Shown here: positions 21,603 through 34,075 of the stretch, piece after piece
Layout of the letters: each line of letters begins with the position of its first letter
Position numbering within the stretch: position 1 is the first letter of the stretch
Assembly: GCA_016800925.1 (NCBI GenBank)
Contig: JABCPU010000279.1
Span: 25,886 to 89,885 of the forward strand
Reading direction: 5' to 3'
DNA length: 64,000 nt
Source of the DNA: Suillus spraguei
Taxonomy: Eukaryota > Basidiomycota > Agaricomycetes > Boletales > Suillaceae
Notes under the pieces: generated by a model
Databases searched by the model: none
The model's input: the letters and a program-made list of their open reading frames with translations, nothing else
What the model was told of the DNA's origin: nothing
Translations under genes and position numbers: made by a program

Positions 21603-21619
21603 GGGTCTGTAAGAAAAGA

Positions 21620-22370
21620 TATTATGACGGACAAGAGTAGTTCAAGTGGTTCCTTACAAGCGCAAAGATATGAACTAGTTTCGCGTTAAGGAGGCAGGAC
21701 GCAAGTTACTCATTGGGCAACCAGTCTAAACCCGCCGGGTGATACGAGATAAGAAGGGTTTCCTGGGAGGGATCATATGTATTGATTGTCCGACATCACC
21801 CAGAATGTATAACAGTGACCATTAACGGTAACATCCAGCACAGGTATCTCAAAGAGGGTAATGATCAGTGTGTGTAGGAAGACAACAAAATACCAGGAGA
21901 GAACCATGACCGAGTCATGTATTTGTCTTCTCTGTGGACCATGGCGCGAGCGTCGGACTTCGTTTTACTCTGAGAACATAAATTCCAAATCAAGGCTCTC
22001 AGAACTTCTTGGAGACTCGGAATAAGTATCATAATTGATTGATGGCGTACCGAGAATAAAAATTATGTAGCAGATTATAATAGCGGAAGGACGTCCCTCT
22101 CCATGAAGCGGTTGTTTCTGACAGGATTGAGCATTGAGCATTGGACTTGACTGAAATCGATTTCCATGACTTAGTAGAACAAGTCAGGGTCACGTGAACG
22201 TGTTGATAGGGACGCGTCCGCGTCGGAGTCCACAAATCAAACCACATCAGACTGACTAATGGTCCATCACATTTGCGCCACATTGGTCGACCAGATATAA
22301 GGCAAGCAGGCAGTAGTCGTCTTCTTGGGTTTCTCCACAATACTCAGTTAGCGTACCGACGACATCACCT
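21620..22370. other. Intergenic, upstream of FunK1
   Basis: Contains a CACGTG palindrome at about 22192-22197 within 'ggtcacgtga', a possible bHLH site, about 180 bp before the FunK1 ATG. No gene was recognised. Confidence 0.35.
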
Positions 22371-22376
22371 AGTGTC

Positions 22377-25038
22377 ATGTCCCCTGCCGGCGAGACTGGC
22401 ACATCATCTACTCCACCGCGCGCAAGTGCACCAGCTCATGGTGCTAGCACAATAGAATCCACCCCGAACAGTCGTGGAGCTGCCGTCGTCAGCGAGAACA
22501 TCAGCCTGGTCGGTGTCCAGTGCGCATATTTCCTGTTTTATTGAGTGGCACCTTAGGATCTAACATTCTATCAAGTGTCAAGAAAGTTCGCCCATGGATT
22601 CAACGTGATATCGAGCAGGTTAAGGAGTGCAAGGCAGATGCCATGCTACAAACCCTCCTGCAGTGTGCTTGTTCCTCTCCGGAGACTCCACAGCCCGAGC
22701 TTCTGCAAAAGTGCCTCAAGGCAGTTCTGCCTGTTTGCAATGGACAGATTTCCGCTGGGGGCATACACTCATCAGGCATTGAGGCAGCCCTGAAAAAATA
22801 GTGAGTGCTCATTCACTAATCGAACGTTTTCAGACTTACAACGATTGCAAGCGTACGCCCAGGAGTATAAAACAACTTTTACAGTCCATTCATAGAAGCC
22901 ACCAACATCGCGCTTACTTGTCTTCAGGAAATCAAGCTTAACGGAATGGGCGCTCCTGTCCCCGCCGTGGACATGATCTGTCAGCAGAACGATATGCCCA
23001 TGTACCAAAACCACCAGACTGTGAAATCAACTCGAAAGCCCGATCTCGTCTTTCTTCCTTTGAGCAGCGCATGTGCTCTCTTCCAGGATGAGAAAAGCGG
23101 CAAGAAAGGCAAACAGAAGGGCAAACAGAAGGTCGACGAGAAAAATAATGAGAAGCGCAAGGCTCACATGGCCAGGAATGCAATGGCAGAGCCACCAACA
23201 ACACTCCCCTGGAAAGATGTCTTAGCTTCCATCGAGTTCAAGAGAAAGACGTCAGGGAAGAAGAAAGGTATTAAACCGCAGGTACCCTCTTCGTATAATG
23301 TGAAAGACTATATCCCTACCAAACCTGAATATTTGCCAGTGGATCATCTGAAGGCTGAAGATACGGTGCCAGTCCCTTCGCAGATCCCAGTAACACAGCC
23401 TGCGTCCAACACTGCAAGTAAGTGATTGTATTTTTGATTCTAAGATCAAACTAATGGGCTGAGCTGCAGTTGTATCTTCTGGCCTTACCACAAAACAACC
23501 TTCCAAGGGAGGGTCCAGCTCCAAGCGCAAGGCCACAGACAATCTGGAATCCGCCGTGAAAAGATCCAAGATCAACACGGACGACCCAGATGCCGAACTA
23601 GACGTGACCGTCCAAACGGGTTTGTACGCCGCCGAAATGTTTGCAGCCAATCTTGGAGTCAATTGTTTGCTGAATCTTATCGTTGTCGGTGGGTTCATTC
23701 GTCTGCCAAGATTGGTGGCATTCTTACCAAAGTTTTTCAGACGACGTGATTTGGATCTGGTATTATGATCGCCAAGGTACCATTCAAAGCTCTGGTATCA
23801 ACTTTATTCAAGATCTCCCGCGATTCATGGTGCTGTTGTTCGCCTTACAACGATTCAAGTTTGAAGATTGGGGCCGAAACAAAGACTTCCTCCCAGTTCA
23901 AGTTGAGGGGAAACAATGCCACGAATTCAAAATTAAGGATGACAAACTTGGAGACGTAGATTTGTTGCTTCACAGCAGCCATGACGAAAGAGTGACGCAC
24001 TACGGACTTCAAGGAAGGGCCACCAATGTCATTCCTGTCACTAGCGAAGCGCTCGCGAAGAAGTACGGTAATTTGCAGGATGGGATGGTGGCCAAGATCT
24101 TTTGGGGTGAGGCGAGTCGCACAAGCGAGCCGGAAATCTTGAAAAGAGTCGAGGAGATCGCTAAGGCGCACGATACCGTAAATGGCCATATTCCCGAGCT
24201 GCTGTGGTACCACAAGTTCACGAAGCTCACATCCTCCATCCGAGAAGCCCTCGGCGTTCCAGAACCCGCCACGGGCAGTCGCGTGCTCTACATTCTCGTA
24301 TTCCGCAAGCTCTACCCCATCACGAAGAAGCTTAATGACACAGAGCTTTTTGATGTATGGCGCCAGTGTATCCTATGTACGTGTCTGGTTCGATTTACGT
24401 GGCGCAAGTTAACATAGCGTGCAGGCCACCTAACTCTGTGGAAGGAAGGGGTCTATCATCGAGATATCAGCCCTGGAAACTTGATGTGGTATATGAAGAA
24501 CGGCAAACTGATCGGTGTCTTAAATGACTACGATCTATCCTCGTTGGCGAATGTATCGGATCCTCAGGGCAATGAGCGCACGGGCACGGTGCCGTTCATG
24601 GCGCTCGAGCTTCTCACCCCAAGCGCTCAACGAGGAGAAGTCAAACACCTGTATCGCCACGATTTGGAGTCGTTTATGTGGGTTTTTGCCTGGATTTCCT
24701 TGCGTTACAGGCAAGGAATCCTTCTACCACGGGGATTGCGCCCTTTCGACGAATGGGCAACTTTAGGCGCTGTGGCATGTGGCAAGGAAAAGTTGTTCTT
24801 TCTCAATAATATGACAGCTTCCGCACCTTCGGACATAAACCAAGACATATGGAATTTCCTTGTGGATTCTCTTCTGGTGCTTAAAAAGGATGCCGACAAC
24901 CGATACTATCGTCGCCTCAGACGGTCATCGAGCTCAGGAGAAGGCCAGCAGCCCAACACCGAGGACTCGGATCTCGATGCTATCCTATCTAAATTTACAA
25001 GTTTAGAAGGTTGGGATGAGCTCAGCAGACCTAGATGA
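22377..25038 (+). CDS. FunK1 fungal protein kinase
   Basis: ATG at 22377 (MSPAGETGTSS...). Several short introns join: a Ser/Thr/Pro-rich N-terminus; PWIQRDIEQVKECKA; YSPFIEATNIALTCLQEIKL and RKPDLVFLPL, a FunK1 N-terminal block; a basic low-complexity segment (KKGKQKGKQK); GLYAAEMFAANL; DVIWIWYYDRQG; QDLPRFMVLLFALQRF; and a C-lobe with the catalytic loop YHRDISPGNL (about 24453-24482), the metal-binding equivalent NDYDLSS (about 24523) and GTVPFMALELL. The tail ends GWDELSRPR, stop at 25036-25038. FunK1 kinases are expanded in Agaricomycetes, and their substrates are unknown. The catalytic residues look intact. The join near 22800-22870 is the least certain exon boundary. Confidence 0.88.
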
Positions 25039-25166
25039 TTTTCTTTGCATGTTGCCCCGTACATAGTTTTGTGTCAATACTTGTAACTTTGAGTTGTATA
25101 TTTATAATACAAGTCGTTGACGGTTACTTTCCATAGAGTCGTGTGTGAAAGCTTCACCAGTAGGGA

Positions 25167-25610
25167 TTAAATACCTCGAAGCAGTGCGATGTATCTTGCC
25201 ACCCAATCATTTGTGACTTCCGATATCGTGCTGACTCTTGACTCGCAGCGTAATAACTTATGTATACTGGGTAATCCCACTGCCCCACAAGTGGTACTCG
25301 CAAGGATGTCATGTAGTACGTGCTCTGCCTCCGTGACCAATGGTTCGTGCAGCTTTACGATGAGCACCCTTCCTATGACTGTACCTTCTTGAACACCAGG
25401 CCCTCAGGGGGGGCCATTCACGACTTTGTATTCGTAGTACGTACCACCGTTCTAGCATGACGCCTGATTGGGTCGTGATAGATGTGCAGTCATGGGTGAA
25501 CGTATTGTGAGTTTCTTGCTTGAGTGAGAGCATGAAAGCGGAGTGAAATCCTGATATTAAGTTGCGATGGTGGAGGGTGGTGTAGTGACTAAATGGTGCT
25601 TTTTGTGAGG
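25167..25610 (-). pseudogene. Second copy of the 21.0-21.6 kb gene family, degenerate
   Basis: Minus-strand pieces HHRNLISGFHSAFMLSLKQE (about 25600-25520) and, in another frame, RVLIVKLHEPLVTEAEHVLHD (about 25370-25310) align with the family at 21046-21602. Frames are broken and the central part has changed. With that gene it brackets FunK1 in the same orientation. Confidence 0.5.
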
Positions 25611-25619
25611 CATGGGTTC

Positions 25620-26270
25620 ATGAGAAGGGATCTTGTGATGAACAAGGGTAGTTCAAACGATTCCTTACCAGCTGTGACGGCCAAGGGGACATACGTATAT
25701 TTCGTGTCAGTTAAATTAGGCCGTCATGCATTAAAAATGGATGCGGGGCAGTACAACACAGCAGCAGGGTAAAAATTCAATCTTCGCCTGCTTTCGATGA
25801 TTCCTCATTTTAGCCCGATGTGACTGAAGCAGACAAGAGGAGAAGGTGCGCGTGAGATGACAGATGGAGTACGAGAAGGAGCACCACATGGATATTCACA
25901 CTTGGAGAGGTGCTGGCCGTGCTGGGAGGATTCAGCAAGAAGTCAATAAAAGTGAGCCATTGATTCAAAGCCTCATATCTGCTGGCCCTTGATTCAGAAT
26001 TCCCACACCCGGACTCCAGCTCCATCACACATCTTGTTGTCATCTCCACATACGCTGGATGATCTCGCTTAATGGTACCTCCCAAGTACGTCCTCCACAA
26101 CTACTTGGCTGCTGTTTCATGACCAATTTTTTGAACTCGCTAGAACTCTGTGGCATCGGGTCACACGTGCAGAAAGACTGCCGAGTTGGGCTGTGTGCAC
26201 TGCACGCGCAACTCTCATACCAACATTGTAAAGAAGGAATGTCCAATCATTGTCTTCTTAATTCGGTCTG
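25620..26270. other. No recognised gene
   Basis: Minus-strand open frames at 25810-26100 and 26040-26246 contain Cys/His residues but no family pattern. Possibly old transposon DNA. Confidence 0.35.
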
Positions 26271-26543
26271 CATCAGGAAATTCACACATTCCTTGACGTG
26301 CCCTTATGCGGACTTATTTACACTTAACTGCCTTGGTGAAATTGAATCTACTTGTCCAAAATTTCAATGTGAATGAATTCAGAAAAAAAAAGTTGAGATA
26401 TATTAATATACATGTTTTATTGTATTTCGCACTCAAAAAATATAAGATATGCCAGGTGAATGATGTGAGAGAGAGCAAACAAGTTTTGAGATAAGTGAGT
26501 TAAGCTGATTAAGCATGTTAAGGAATGTGTGAATTTCCTGATG
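26271..26543 (+). mobile_element. MITE, copy 1 (273 bp)
   Basis: Terminal inverted repeats begin CATCAGGAAATTCACACATT and extend for more than 25 bp; the interior is AT-rich and non-coding. A near-identical copy in reverse is at 34076-34348. The 2-bp flanks are TG/TG here and TA/TA for the other copy, which suggests a 2-bp target duplication as in Tc1/mariner-related elements. Confidence 0.75.
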
Positions 26544-26572
26544 TGCCTGTAGGCCCAGAATAATGGCAGTGT

Positions 26573-27652
26573 GTGGAAAAGATAGACCCAGTCAGACACT
26601 ACCCCAAGTGGGAGCCGGATGTAGACATCCACATAGCGGAGAAGGCTGAGACAGCAAAGATAGAAGACGGACTCGCCGATGAAAACCTAAGGGCATACTC
26701 AGACGGGTCAATGGTGGATGGGGGAGTTGGAGGAGCAGCAGTGGTCATGAGAGGCAACGAAGTGATAGGAAGCAAGAGGTTTCACTTGGGGAGCAACCGC
26801 GAGCATACGGTCTATGAAGCAGAGTTGGTGGGGATGATATTAGCAGTACAACTGCTGAAGGAGACGGGAGGAAGAAGGGGCACCATATCCCTAGGTGTCG
26901 ACAATCAGGCAGCGATAAGAGCAACCGAAGCTTTCCGCTCACAGCCAGGACACTACCTCATGGACCAATTCCACGATGATCTTAGAAGACTCATCCCTGA
27001 GCACGACGAAAGAAAACTCAAAGTCAGATGGACGCCAGGCCATGTAGGGATACCAGGGAATGAAGAGGCAGACACTCACGCGAAACGCGCCGCACGAGGC
27101 GAATCATCAGACACACGAGCCCAGCCAAAGTCGCTCCTAACCGAGGAAGGAGAACTCAGAATCCTACCAAGGAGCAAAGCGGCACTAAGACAACACTTCT
27201 ACGCAAAGATCAAAAAAGAGGCCACCACCATCATGGAGAACTCACCGCGCTACACACTGCTCAAATCAGTCGACACGTCAGCACCATCAAAGAAGTTTGC
27301 AAAGAAGATAGAGAAGCTACCGAGACGTCACAGCTCACTGATGTTTCAACTCCGCACGGGACATATAGCGCTCAACAAACACCTCAAACGAATAGCGAAA
27401 TCCCCAACGGCGCGTTGCCCAGCATGCGAAAACCATGACGAAACGGTACACCACTTCATCCTAGTCTGCCCAGCATACGTGAACCAGAGAGAACAAATGA
27501 GGAAAGAAGTCGGAGCAAGACAATGCAAAATCGAGTACCTGCTGAACGAAAGCAAGGGAATGAGAGCAACGTTGACGTACATCGCGCGCACGAGAAGATT
27601 GGAACAAACCTTCGGAGATGTAACCCCCCCAGCGGAAAAGGAGAAGGAATAG
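26573..27652 (+). CDS. LINE ORF2 C-terminus: RNase H domain and zinc-binding tail
   Basis: Open for 359 codons with no stop. RNase H catalytic residues are visible: Asp in AYSDGSM, Glu in YEAELVGM, Asp in GVDNQAAI and Asp in GIPGNEEADTHAK. The tail has a Cys/His cluster CPACENHDETVHHFILVCPA, as in reverse-transcriptase zinc-binding regions. There is no genuine start codon, because the frame enters from the truncation point. The RNase H would remove RNA from the RNA:DNA hybrid during retrotransposition. Confidence 0.85.
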   Translation: MEKIDPVRHYPKWEPDVDIHIAEKAETAKIEDGLADENLRAYSDGSMVDGGVGGAAVVMRGNEVIGSKRFHLGSNREHTVYEAELVGMILAVQLLKETGGRRGTISLGVDNQAAIRATEAFRSQPGHYLMDQFHDDLRRLIPEHDERKLKVRWTPGHVGIPGNEEADTHAKRAARGESSDTRAQPKSLLTEEGELRILPRSKAALRQHFYAKIKKEATTIMENSPRYTLLKSVDTSAPSKKFAKKIEKLPRRHSSLMFQLRTGHIALNKHLKRIAKSPTARCPACENHDETVHHFILVCPAYVNQREQMRKEVGARQCKIEYLLNESKGMRATLTYIARTRRLEQTFGDVTPPAEKEKE

Positions 27653-27856
27653 AGGAAACGCGACAACAAGTCGCACAAATCATATCAAGAGCCTGAAGAA
27701 GGCCCTAACGTCCGCGCGCAAGCCAGGACCACTGTATAGCATAGACAACCAAAAAACGGACCAAAGCATATACGAATAGATTAGGTGTACAGTAGGTAGT
27801 GTCCATCATAGCCCCAACGGACAATAAACAAGGATCAAAAAAAAAAAAAAAAAAAA
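26574..27856 (+). mobile_element. Young 5'-truncated LINE with poly(A) tail
   Basis: Bounded by a perfect 12-bp target duplication AATGGCAGTGTG (26562-26573 and 27857-27868) and ending in about 20 A. It contains the 3' end of an ORF2-type gene but no reverse transcriptase, so reverse transcription stopped early on integration. It begins 30 bp after the MITE end. Confidence 0.9.
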
Positions 27857-28171
27857 AATGGCAGTGTGCAAGAACATCTCGATAGTAACAATGAAAGCAA
27901 TTTGCCGAACTTCCACATCAAACTTTCTCAGTGCTTCGCAGTTTCATGGCCAAACATCTACTTCGACAATTGAATGATATCGTCGTATGGCACGTGCCTG
28001 GATAAATCTTCTTCATTGACTTTCAACCTGAAACACTTACTTCACCAAATCATTCCTTAATCTCCCTTGGGAGTGGTAGTAAGCACCGGATAATGGCAAT
28101 ATATCTAGCATGTTATCGTCATACGTTTACCAAGGTCGCTGCACCAGTTTTCTCATCCAGGGTTCCATAGA

Positions 28172-29849
28172 ATGAATGTTGTCTCAAATGATCTCTCCTT
28201 GCGGTCATTCATCGAAGCGAATCGTATTGACAGCTACTTTGCAGGTTCGTGGAGAGCGAGTCTAATGATGATAGTGATATGTCAATTTAACATTGGCTAC
28301 GGTTTCGCAGTCGCCTCCGCTGTTGTGTTGATATACGATTGGGGTCAGCAAGACTGAGTATTATGAGAGAACCACTAACATCTTTATTCCAGCACTTATG
28401 TTCGGTCAAGAGGTAGGTTGACGATATTACTGAAGCATCCATCTCGCTGAGAATGCTTTCACAGGTTGAACTTATCTGAGTAAGCGGACTCCCGCATCAA
28501 AACAACGACGTGAAGACGTAACTAATTCGCTGCAGAAGAATCGCTGGTCCCTCATGACGGTGTTGTATACGCGGTTTGCGTTATCAGTGTGGTGGGCAAG
28601 TTGTGCTGAATAAAAAATCCTAGGTACGCTATGTTGGAATAATATATTATGTGTATGTTGGCGAGGTTGAGCAACCGGTGTTGTACTTACCTGCCATCTC
28701 TCATAATCAGCATCAAAGTATTGCGCATGTCTCCTCGCACACTCTATTTCCATTTTTTCTGACTGGTGGCATGCAGTATTTGTTTTGGTGGCGGCTACAG
28801 TGAGCATTTCACTTCTATGTCTGCATTCCTGACCAGTAAATTGCACTCCCATGCAGCGGTGAGTGAGATTCTTGACCGACTTCTTAGTTCAACATAATGA
28901 TTGCCACAGTTGTGAGTTTATTCTTGGCATACGATCCTTCATAACGTTACTAAATTTTTCAGGCCCTGGTGGGTACATCGCACTGGATTGAATATGTGTC
29001 ACCGTAAATGCTATACTTGGGGTGAGCTATGCTATCGCAATACTTTCGTAGTATTGAATTGACTCAAACGTCACCCAAGTGATCATGATTGCTCGGTTAT
29101 ATGCCATGTATCAGCAATCCAGAAACGTGCTCATGTTTCTTCTTATCATCTTCCTGGCTGTCAACATCGCTGACGGAGTGCTCACGGGAATAATAATGAA
29201 GGATGTCTCAGGGGGTAAGGTTCATCATGAGTGAAATACATGTGCGCCAGGCTCATTGACGAATACCAGAAGCATTCATTCTCTCAGGTGTGTATCAGTG
29301 CACTGTTAGCTTTGGAGGAGATAGCTCACTCATGGGTTCTCGCGACTGTATGGGAGGTCGTCACACTATGTTTCACAGTCTGGATCGCTGCCAAACACTT
29401 CCGTGAACTACGATGCTCATCTGCAGGAGGTATTGTCGGAGACTTTTGCACGGTGTTGATTAAAACTAACGTGCTTTACTTTGTGTGGTGAGTTCATAAT
29501 GTGAATGCAATTCTCTTGACTGCTAAAATTTCGTGGATGCTTTGTTCCTATTTCTTACTTCAACCTTGCTTTTCTGTCTTCGACAACCTCAGTGGTATCC
29601 CGTTCCTTCACTGAGTGCTGTATGTGTGCATGGCTCACCATCCTGTAGGAACCATATTCCATGAAATGGCGTATTTATATCGGTCTTATTCAAATCTTCG
29701 CGCTGGCGGGGAAATATGTACTGGGACCACACCTGATCCTTGGTGTTCGACCGTATCATGCCAAACCTGTGGCCGGCGCAGATACAGCAACTAGCATGAC
29801 TCCAATTGTTTTCCAGGAGCGTGTGTATGACAAGAAATGCTCGGTATGA
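28172..29849 (+). pseudogene. DUF6533-type seven-helix membrane protein gene with an in-frame stop
   Basis: Exons joined over short introns give ASAVVLIYDW, LMFGQEVELI, KNRWSLMTVLYTRFALSVW, the hallmark VIMIARLYAMYQQSRNVL and FLLIIFLAVNIADGVL (about 29083-29190). After that come WVLATVWEVVTLCFTVWIA, KHFRELR, VLIKTNVLYF and, in the last exon, GPHLILGVRPYHAK and TPIVFQERV, stop at 29847-29849. These are features of a family of Agaricomycete integral membrane proteins of unknown role. In the second exon the expected Trp codon after 'VELI' is TGA (28477-28479), directly before GTAAGC. If the splice is read correctly, this truncates the protein; a variant splice site could also rescue it. Confidence 0.6.
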
Positions 29850-31345
29850 TTAACACTCGTCGGGTACTCTGCAGAGAGCTGGTGATCTTTTTTTTGTATC
29901 CATGAACCTTGTGTTACTTGGTTTCTGAAGTGGACAATATATTTCACGACTTGGCTAGTAGATTGAAGTTATTTATTTCTTATTTGTCAAGTATACCACA
30001 TACTAGATCTTAAAATCTGACGGAGACGGACGGGTATGAACAACGAGCAAAACTTTGCCTTCATCGTCGACGCCACTAAACATTCTGTATTACATTGTAT
30101 GTATGCTGGCTTACAAAATCGTACCTTGTGCCATCGAAATTCATTGGCCAATTCATTGTGTTTTGTTGATCTCATAGGTCAAGCTCATTTTTTTATGATT
30201 CGGAGTTAAGGTTCATTAGTCCAGCCATTAAGATGAAGATTAATTGGCTTGATCGCACTCTATAGCTATATCCATCATATATCATAGTCACGTATCATTG
30301 TCAACGTCACTGAGTGGTCATAAGTACTGTCAGTGAGATCTATGGTATTAGCCAGAACAATGAAGACGCGTTGCTGCGGTAGATTCAGTGTCATGCGCAT
30401 AAAGGTTCATGGGTTCAATGCTTAAGCTACTGAAATTGATTGTTTCTACTTCCAGTATGTGACTCGTCATGCCCGATGTTGTATCTTTACTAGTAGTAGC
30501 TCTTCTCTTGCTGACGGCGAAGTGTGCTTCTGTCACGGTTACCATCCAGGGTGTACGATACCGTGGTGCAAATGAGACGCTACCAGGCAATCATGAACCA
30601 AATTGCTGGCAATCCTCTAGCTCAGGCTAACATGTTGCTACTTCCCAGGCCAGAATGATTCCAAATGATCATCGCACACTTATGTGCTGACCGTCGGACA
30701 CGTCAACCTATTATGTAAAAGTCCCGATCACAGCACCGTAGACCGGTCTTCAGACATACCTTTTGGGATTCACCCTTCTGCAAGTCGGTGGGTGTTTTGC
30801 TCGCATACTAGCACTCCATATGTGACTGACGAGTTGAAACACTAGTACGTTCAGCATGCGGCTTGCGGGTACTCGTGGCAGTGTCAAAATGCGTCAACCC
30901 TTTACATCGTTTTCCTCCGAGTCAGTACTCAACTCCGGCCAGGTTACCTTCCGAATTGCTAATGTAATTTAGCTATGTGATCGCTTGTACAAACATCCTA
31001 GAGGTCAGCATTAATATGCGCCCACGAGTCCGTTTTCAAATTGATGCAATTGCCATGCGAATATATATAACAAAGCCCCAAACGCGTGAAGGTGACGCGG
31101 TTCCCGGTTACGATAGGTGCATGATCAACAGTCTCATTCTATACACATCCCAAGTAAGTTTTCCCAATGCATGATTTTGCGATAGAATCACCCTGACACC
31201 GTGACTAGATGCAACAAGCTGACATTCTGAGTCATTCACGACAGCTTATATTAACATTTAATATTCACAGAGTAATCCCATTAGATTTTCCCCTGTTCCC
31301 GCATCTTGTGAGTTTGTTTCTCTATTATGTTACTAGTAATGCATA
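29850..31345. other. Intergenic, nothing recognised
   Basis: No open frame with family features. 31261-31345 may contain the P450 promoter, but no clear TATA element is seen. Confidence 0.4.
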
Positions 31346-33533
31346 ATGGGTGTAGTCATGCTACAGCTACCTGACCTACACACTCCTGGTATCACGCAGC
31401 TCGTTCTCGGTGCTACAGCTTGCATTGGGGCTATAGGAGTGATTATCCATACTTACCTTCGTAAATCGTGCCTGCCTCCTTCTCCTCCCACTTGGCGACT
31501 TCTGGGACACTTTATACCTTACTCCAGGTGAAGTTTCACATTTGGCCCCTTCGTTTTTGTAATCTAATTTTACCTCGTTCCTGATCAGCCGCGAGTCATC
31601 TCTCACTATAGAGCGGTGGATCGACGAGTATGGCCCTCTGATTACTATTCGCGCAGGAATCCAGACCGTCGTGATTATCGGCCGATATAAAGTTAGTCCC
31701 TTCATGATATGTGATCAGCCACATGTTCAACACTTTGTAGCAGGCCGTGATGGATATAATGGAGAAGCAAGGTAGAATCCTAGCTGATCGACCTCGCCTT
31801 ATTGCTGGAGAAATTCTTACACGCGGAATGAGCCTCTCTTTGACGTACGCTGGGGACAGGTTCCGTCGGATGCGTAGGTTCGTCGCTGCGATGCTGTAAG
31901 GGCTCAAACACTAATCTTACTTTTCAATGTGGTGCAGATCACTCCATGCACATCTTCAGCCCAAATCAGCTGAAGCGTATCAGCCTTTGCAGATGTCACG
32001 AGCGAAAACCGTGATACTCAATATCCTTGACGATCCACACAACTTTCAGAACCACGTGACAACGTAAGTGGTTTCCTAGGTACGGCGCAGGGGTCTGATA
32101 GTATGTTACTTACGGGTTCTTGGAAGTTATGCCGCAGATTCGATCATGAAAATTACATACGGGAAGACCACGCCGATGACGGCAGATGACCCCGAAATTA
32201 GGGAGATTAACCAGCAGCTCCAGACATTGAGTACAGTCTTGCGCCATGGCAATTATTTGGTGGACTCCATACCATGGCTCAAATATGTTCCTTGGTATGC
32301 GCCAGAATTAAGAGACGAGTTCGAGCGGACAATGCGACTCTTCAGAGGCCGGCTGAATCGTGTGAAACAGCAGCTAGTACGCATCGTCTTGCATATCTTC
32401 ACATGATATTTGAGTTGTTCCATAACAGAGCAATGCGGACATCGGCCCTTCGTTTTCAAAACACATGCTAGAAAATGCGCATCTCCATGGCTTGACGGAG
32501 GACGAGATAGCGCATCTTTCTGGCGACTTTTTTGGAGCTGGAACCGTACCAGTAAGGCGTTTTCTATTTTTCCGATTGTATATACTCAGATAACGTGTCA
32601 GACCGCTGTGACGATATGCATTGTGCTAATGGCAGCCGCACATTTCCCTGAAGAGCAAGCTAAGGTACAGGCCGAGATTGATGCAGTCATCGGAAGGGAA
32701 CGAGGTAGCTCGATTTTGCATCGAACTTATGTCAATTGAATGATTTATCTGCCAAAGCACCAACATTTGATGACAAACCATCCCTTCCTCGTCTGGACGC
32801 CTTCATCTCTGAGGCTTCGAGGTGGAGACCGATGGTTCCCGACGGTGAGTCTCTGAATGGTCGGTCATACATCTGAAGTTCACACAGTCCACCTCACAGG
32901 AGTGCCTCACCGAACGACTGAAGATGTCATCTGGGCAAGTGCTCTCTGAATCATTTGTTGTCGGCAGGATAATATGATATCTGTCCGCAGGACAACTATT
33001 GCATTCCCGCTGGAACTACGGTAATTGGCAATCACTGGTAAGTCGATGTCATTCAAGATACGATATATCAAATTGTCACCGCCTCAGGGCCATTTCTCGA
33101 GATCCAGATGTCTATCCCGAGCCTGATGCATTCAAGCCCCAGCGCTGGATTGACGACCAAGGTCGCTTGAGGGACGATCTCACATTATTTGCATATGGAT
33201 TTGGTCGGCGGTAAGCACTGTGTTTTGTGATATGTTTTCTGTGATTGTCCTTGCTTCCAGTGTATGCCCAGGTCAACATGTTGCGAACAGGTTAGACTTT
33301 TTTCCACACACATGATTTCCCAATCTCACGTGAAATTTTACAGATCGGTGTTCATAAATTCGCTTCTTATTCTTTGGGCCTTCGAGCTCGGTCTGGATCA
33401 TACGAAGCCGCAGGATGACACGGCGTTCATGAGCGCCATGGTACCAAATGTCCCTTGCGCTATCAATTTTCGGACGAGGGTCCCAGAAATAGAGCTTAGG
33501 CGTATGATGCAGAATTATCCTGAGGCTGAGTGA
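31346..33533 (+). CDS. Cytochrome P450 monooxygenase
   Basis: ATG at 31346, N-terminal membrane anchor (LVLGATACIGAIGVIIHTYL) and a Pro-rich hinge PPSPPTW. About a dozen short introns. I-helix oxygen-binding segment GDFFGAGT (about 32524-32547), K-helix EASR (ExxR) in AFISEASRWRP, PQRW (PERF-like) in DAFKPQRWIDD, and heme loop FAYGFGRR-VCPGQHVA split by an intron at about 33212-33260. It ends QNYPEAE at 33531-33533. All invariant P450 residues are present and no stop is seen in the exons. One intron appears to use a GC donor (32935). It is ER-bound and uses electrons from P450 reductase; the substrate is unknown. Family number not assigned. Confidence 0.9.
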
Positions 33534-33631
33534 GAAGCCTTGATGGATCACCACTAGAGGGCCGCGGCGGGGGATGAATCATCAAATCGTTCATCTCTTA
33601 TCATGTCTGACTGGTGTAATATAACCAACTA

Positions 33632-33748
33632 TGCATTTTCTTCATTAACGTCTGGCTCTGAACTTTGAGTAAGTTGTGTATGCATTCTGAATCGTATTGC
33701 AGAAATGTAGAGTTGCGAGGCATGTACGGCTTCCAGTTCGTTTTCCTA
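33632..33748. repeat. 117-bp segment repeated at 51231-51349
   Basis: Sequence just downstream of the P450 gene (from 'gcattttcttcattaacg' on) recurs at 51231-51349 with about ten differences. It has no coding potential. It may be part of an unrecognised repeat or a transduced flank. Confidence 0.65.
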
Positions 33749-34075
33749 TGGTGGACACTGGACGATAAGTTACGGTTCGATTTGCCGATATGCCGCAACT
33801 TATTTTGAAGTCCGACCAATGTTTGTTCCGAACTTTATTGGTATGCACCTATTCATGCTATGGTCCTGTCACATGAATCCTGCGCGCCGTGCTCACTAAG
33901 AGTCAGTTCGGTAAGATAGACCTCATGCAAATACATGTAGATCACATGACTTTTCGTGACATTTGTGTTAAAAAGCCTACTGTCTTGATGACAGGCGAGC
34001 GAACGGGGAGAGAGAGAGCTAGAAACACAAGGTACGATCTCAGTTTCTGTTCAAGAACTCAATTAACATGTGCGC

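Noticed and set aside
22938..24272. Minus-strand open frames opposite FunK1
   Set aside because: Shadows of the FunK1 exons; no motif.
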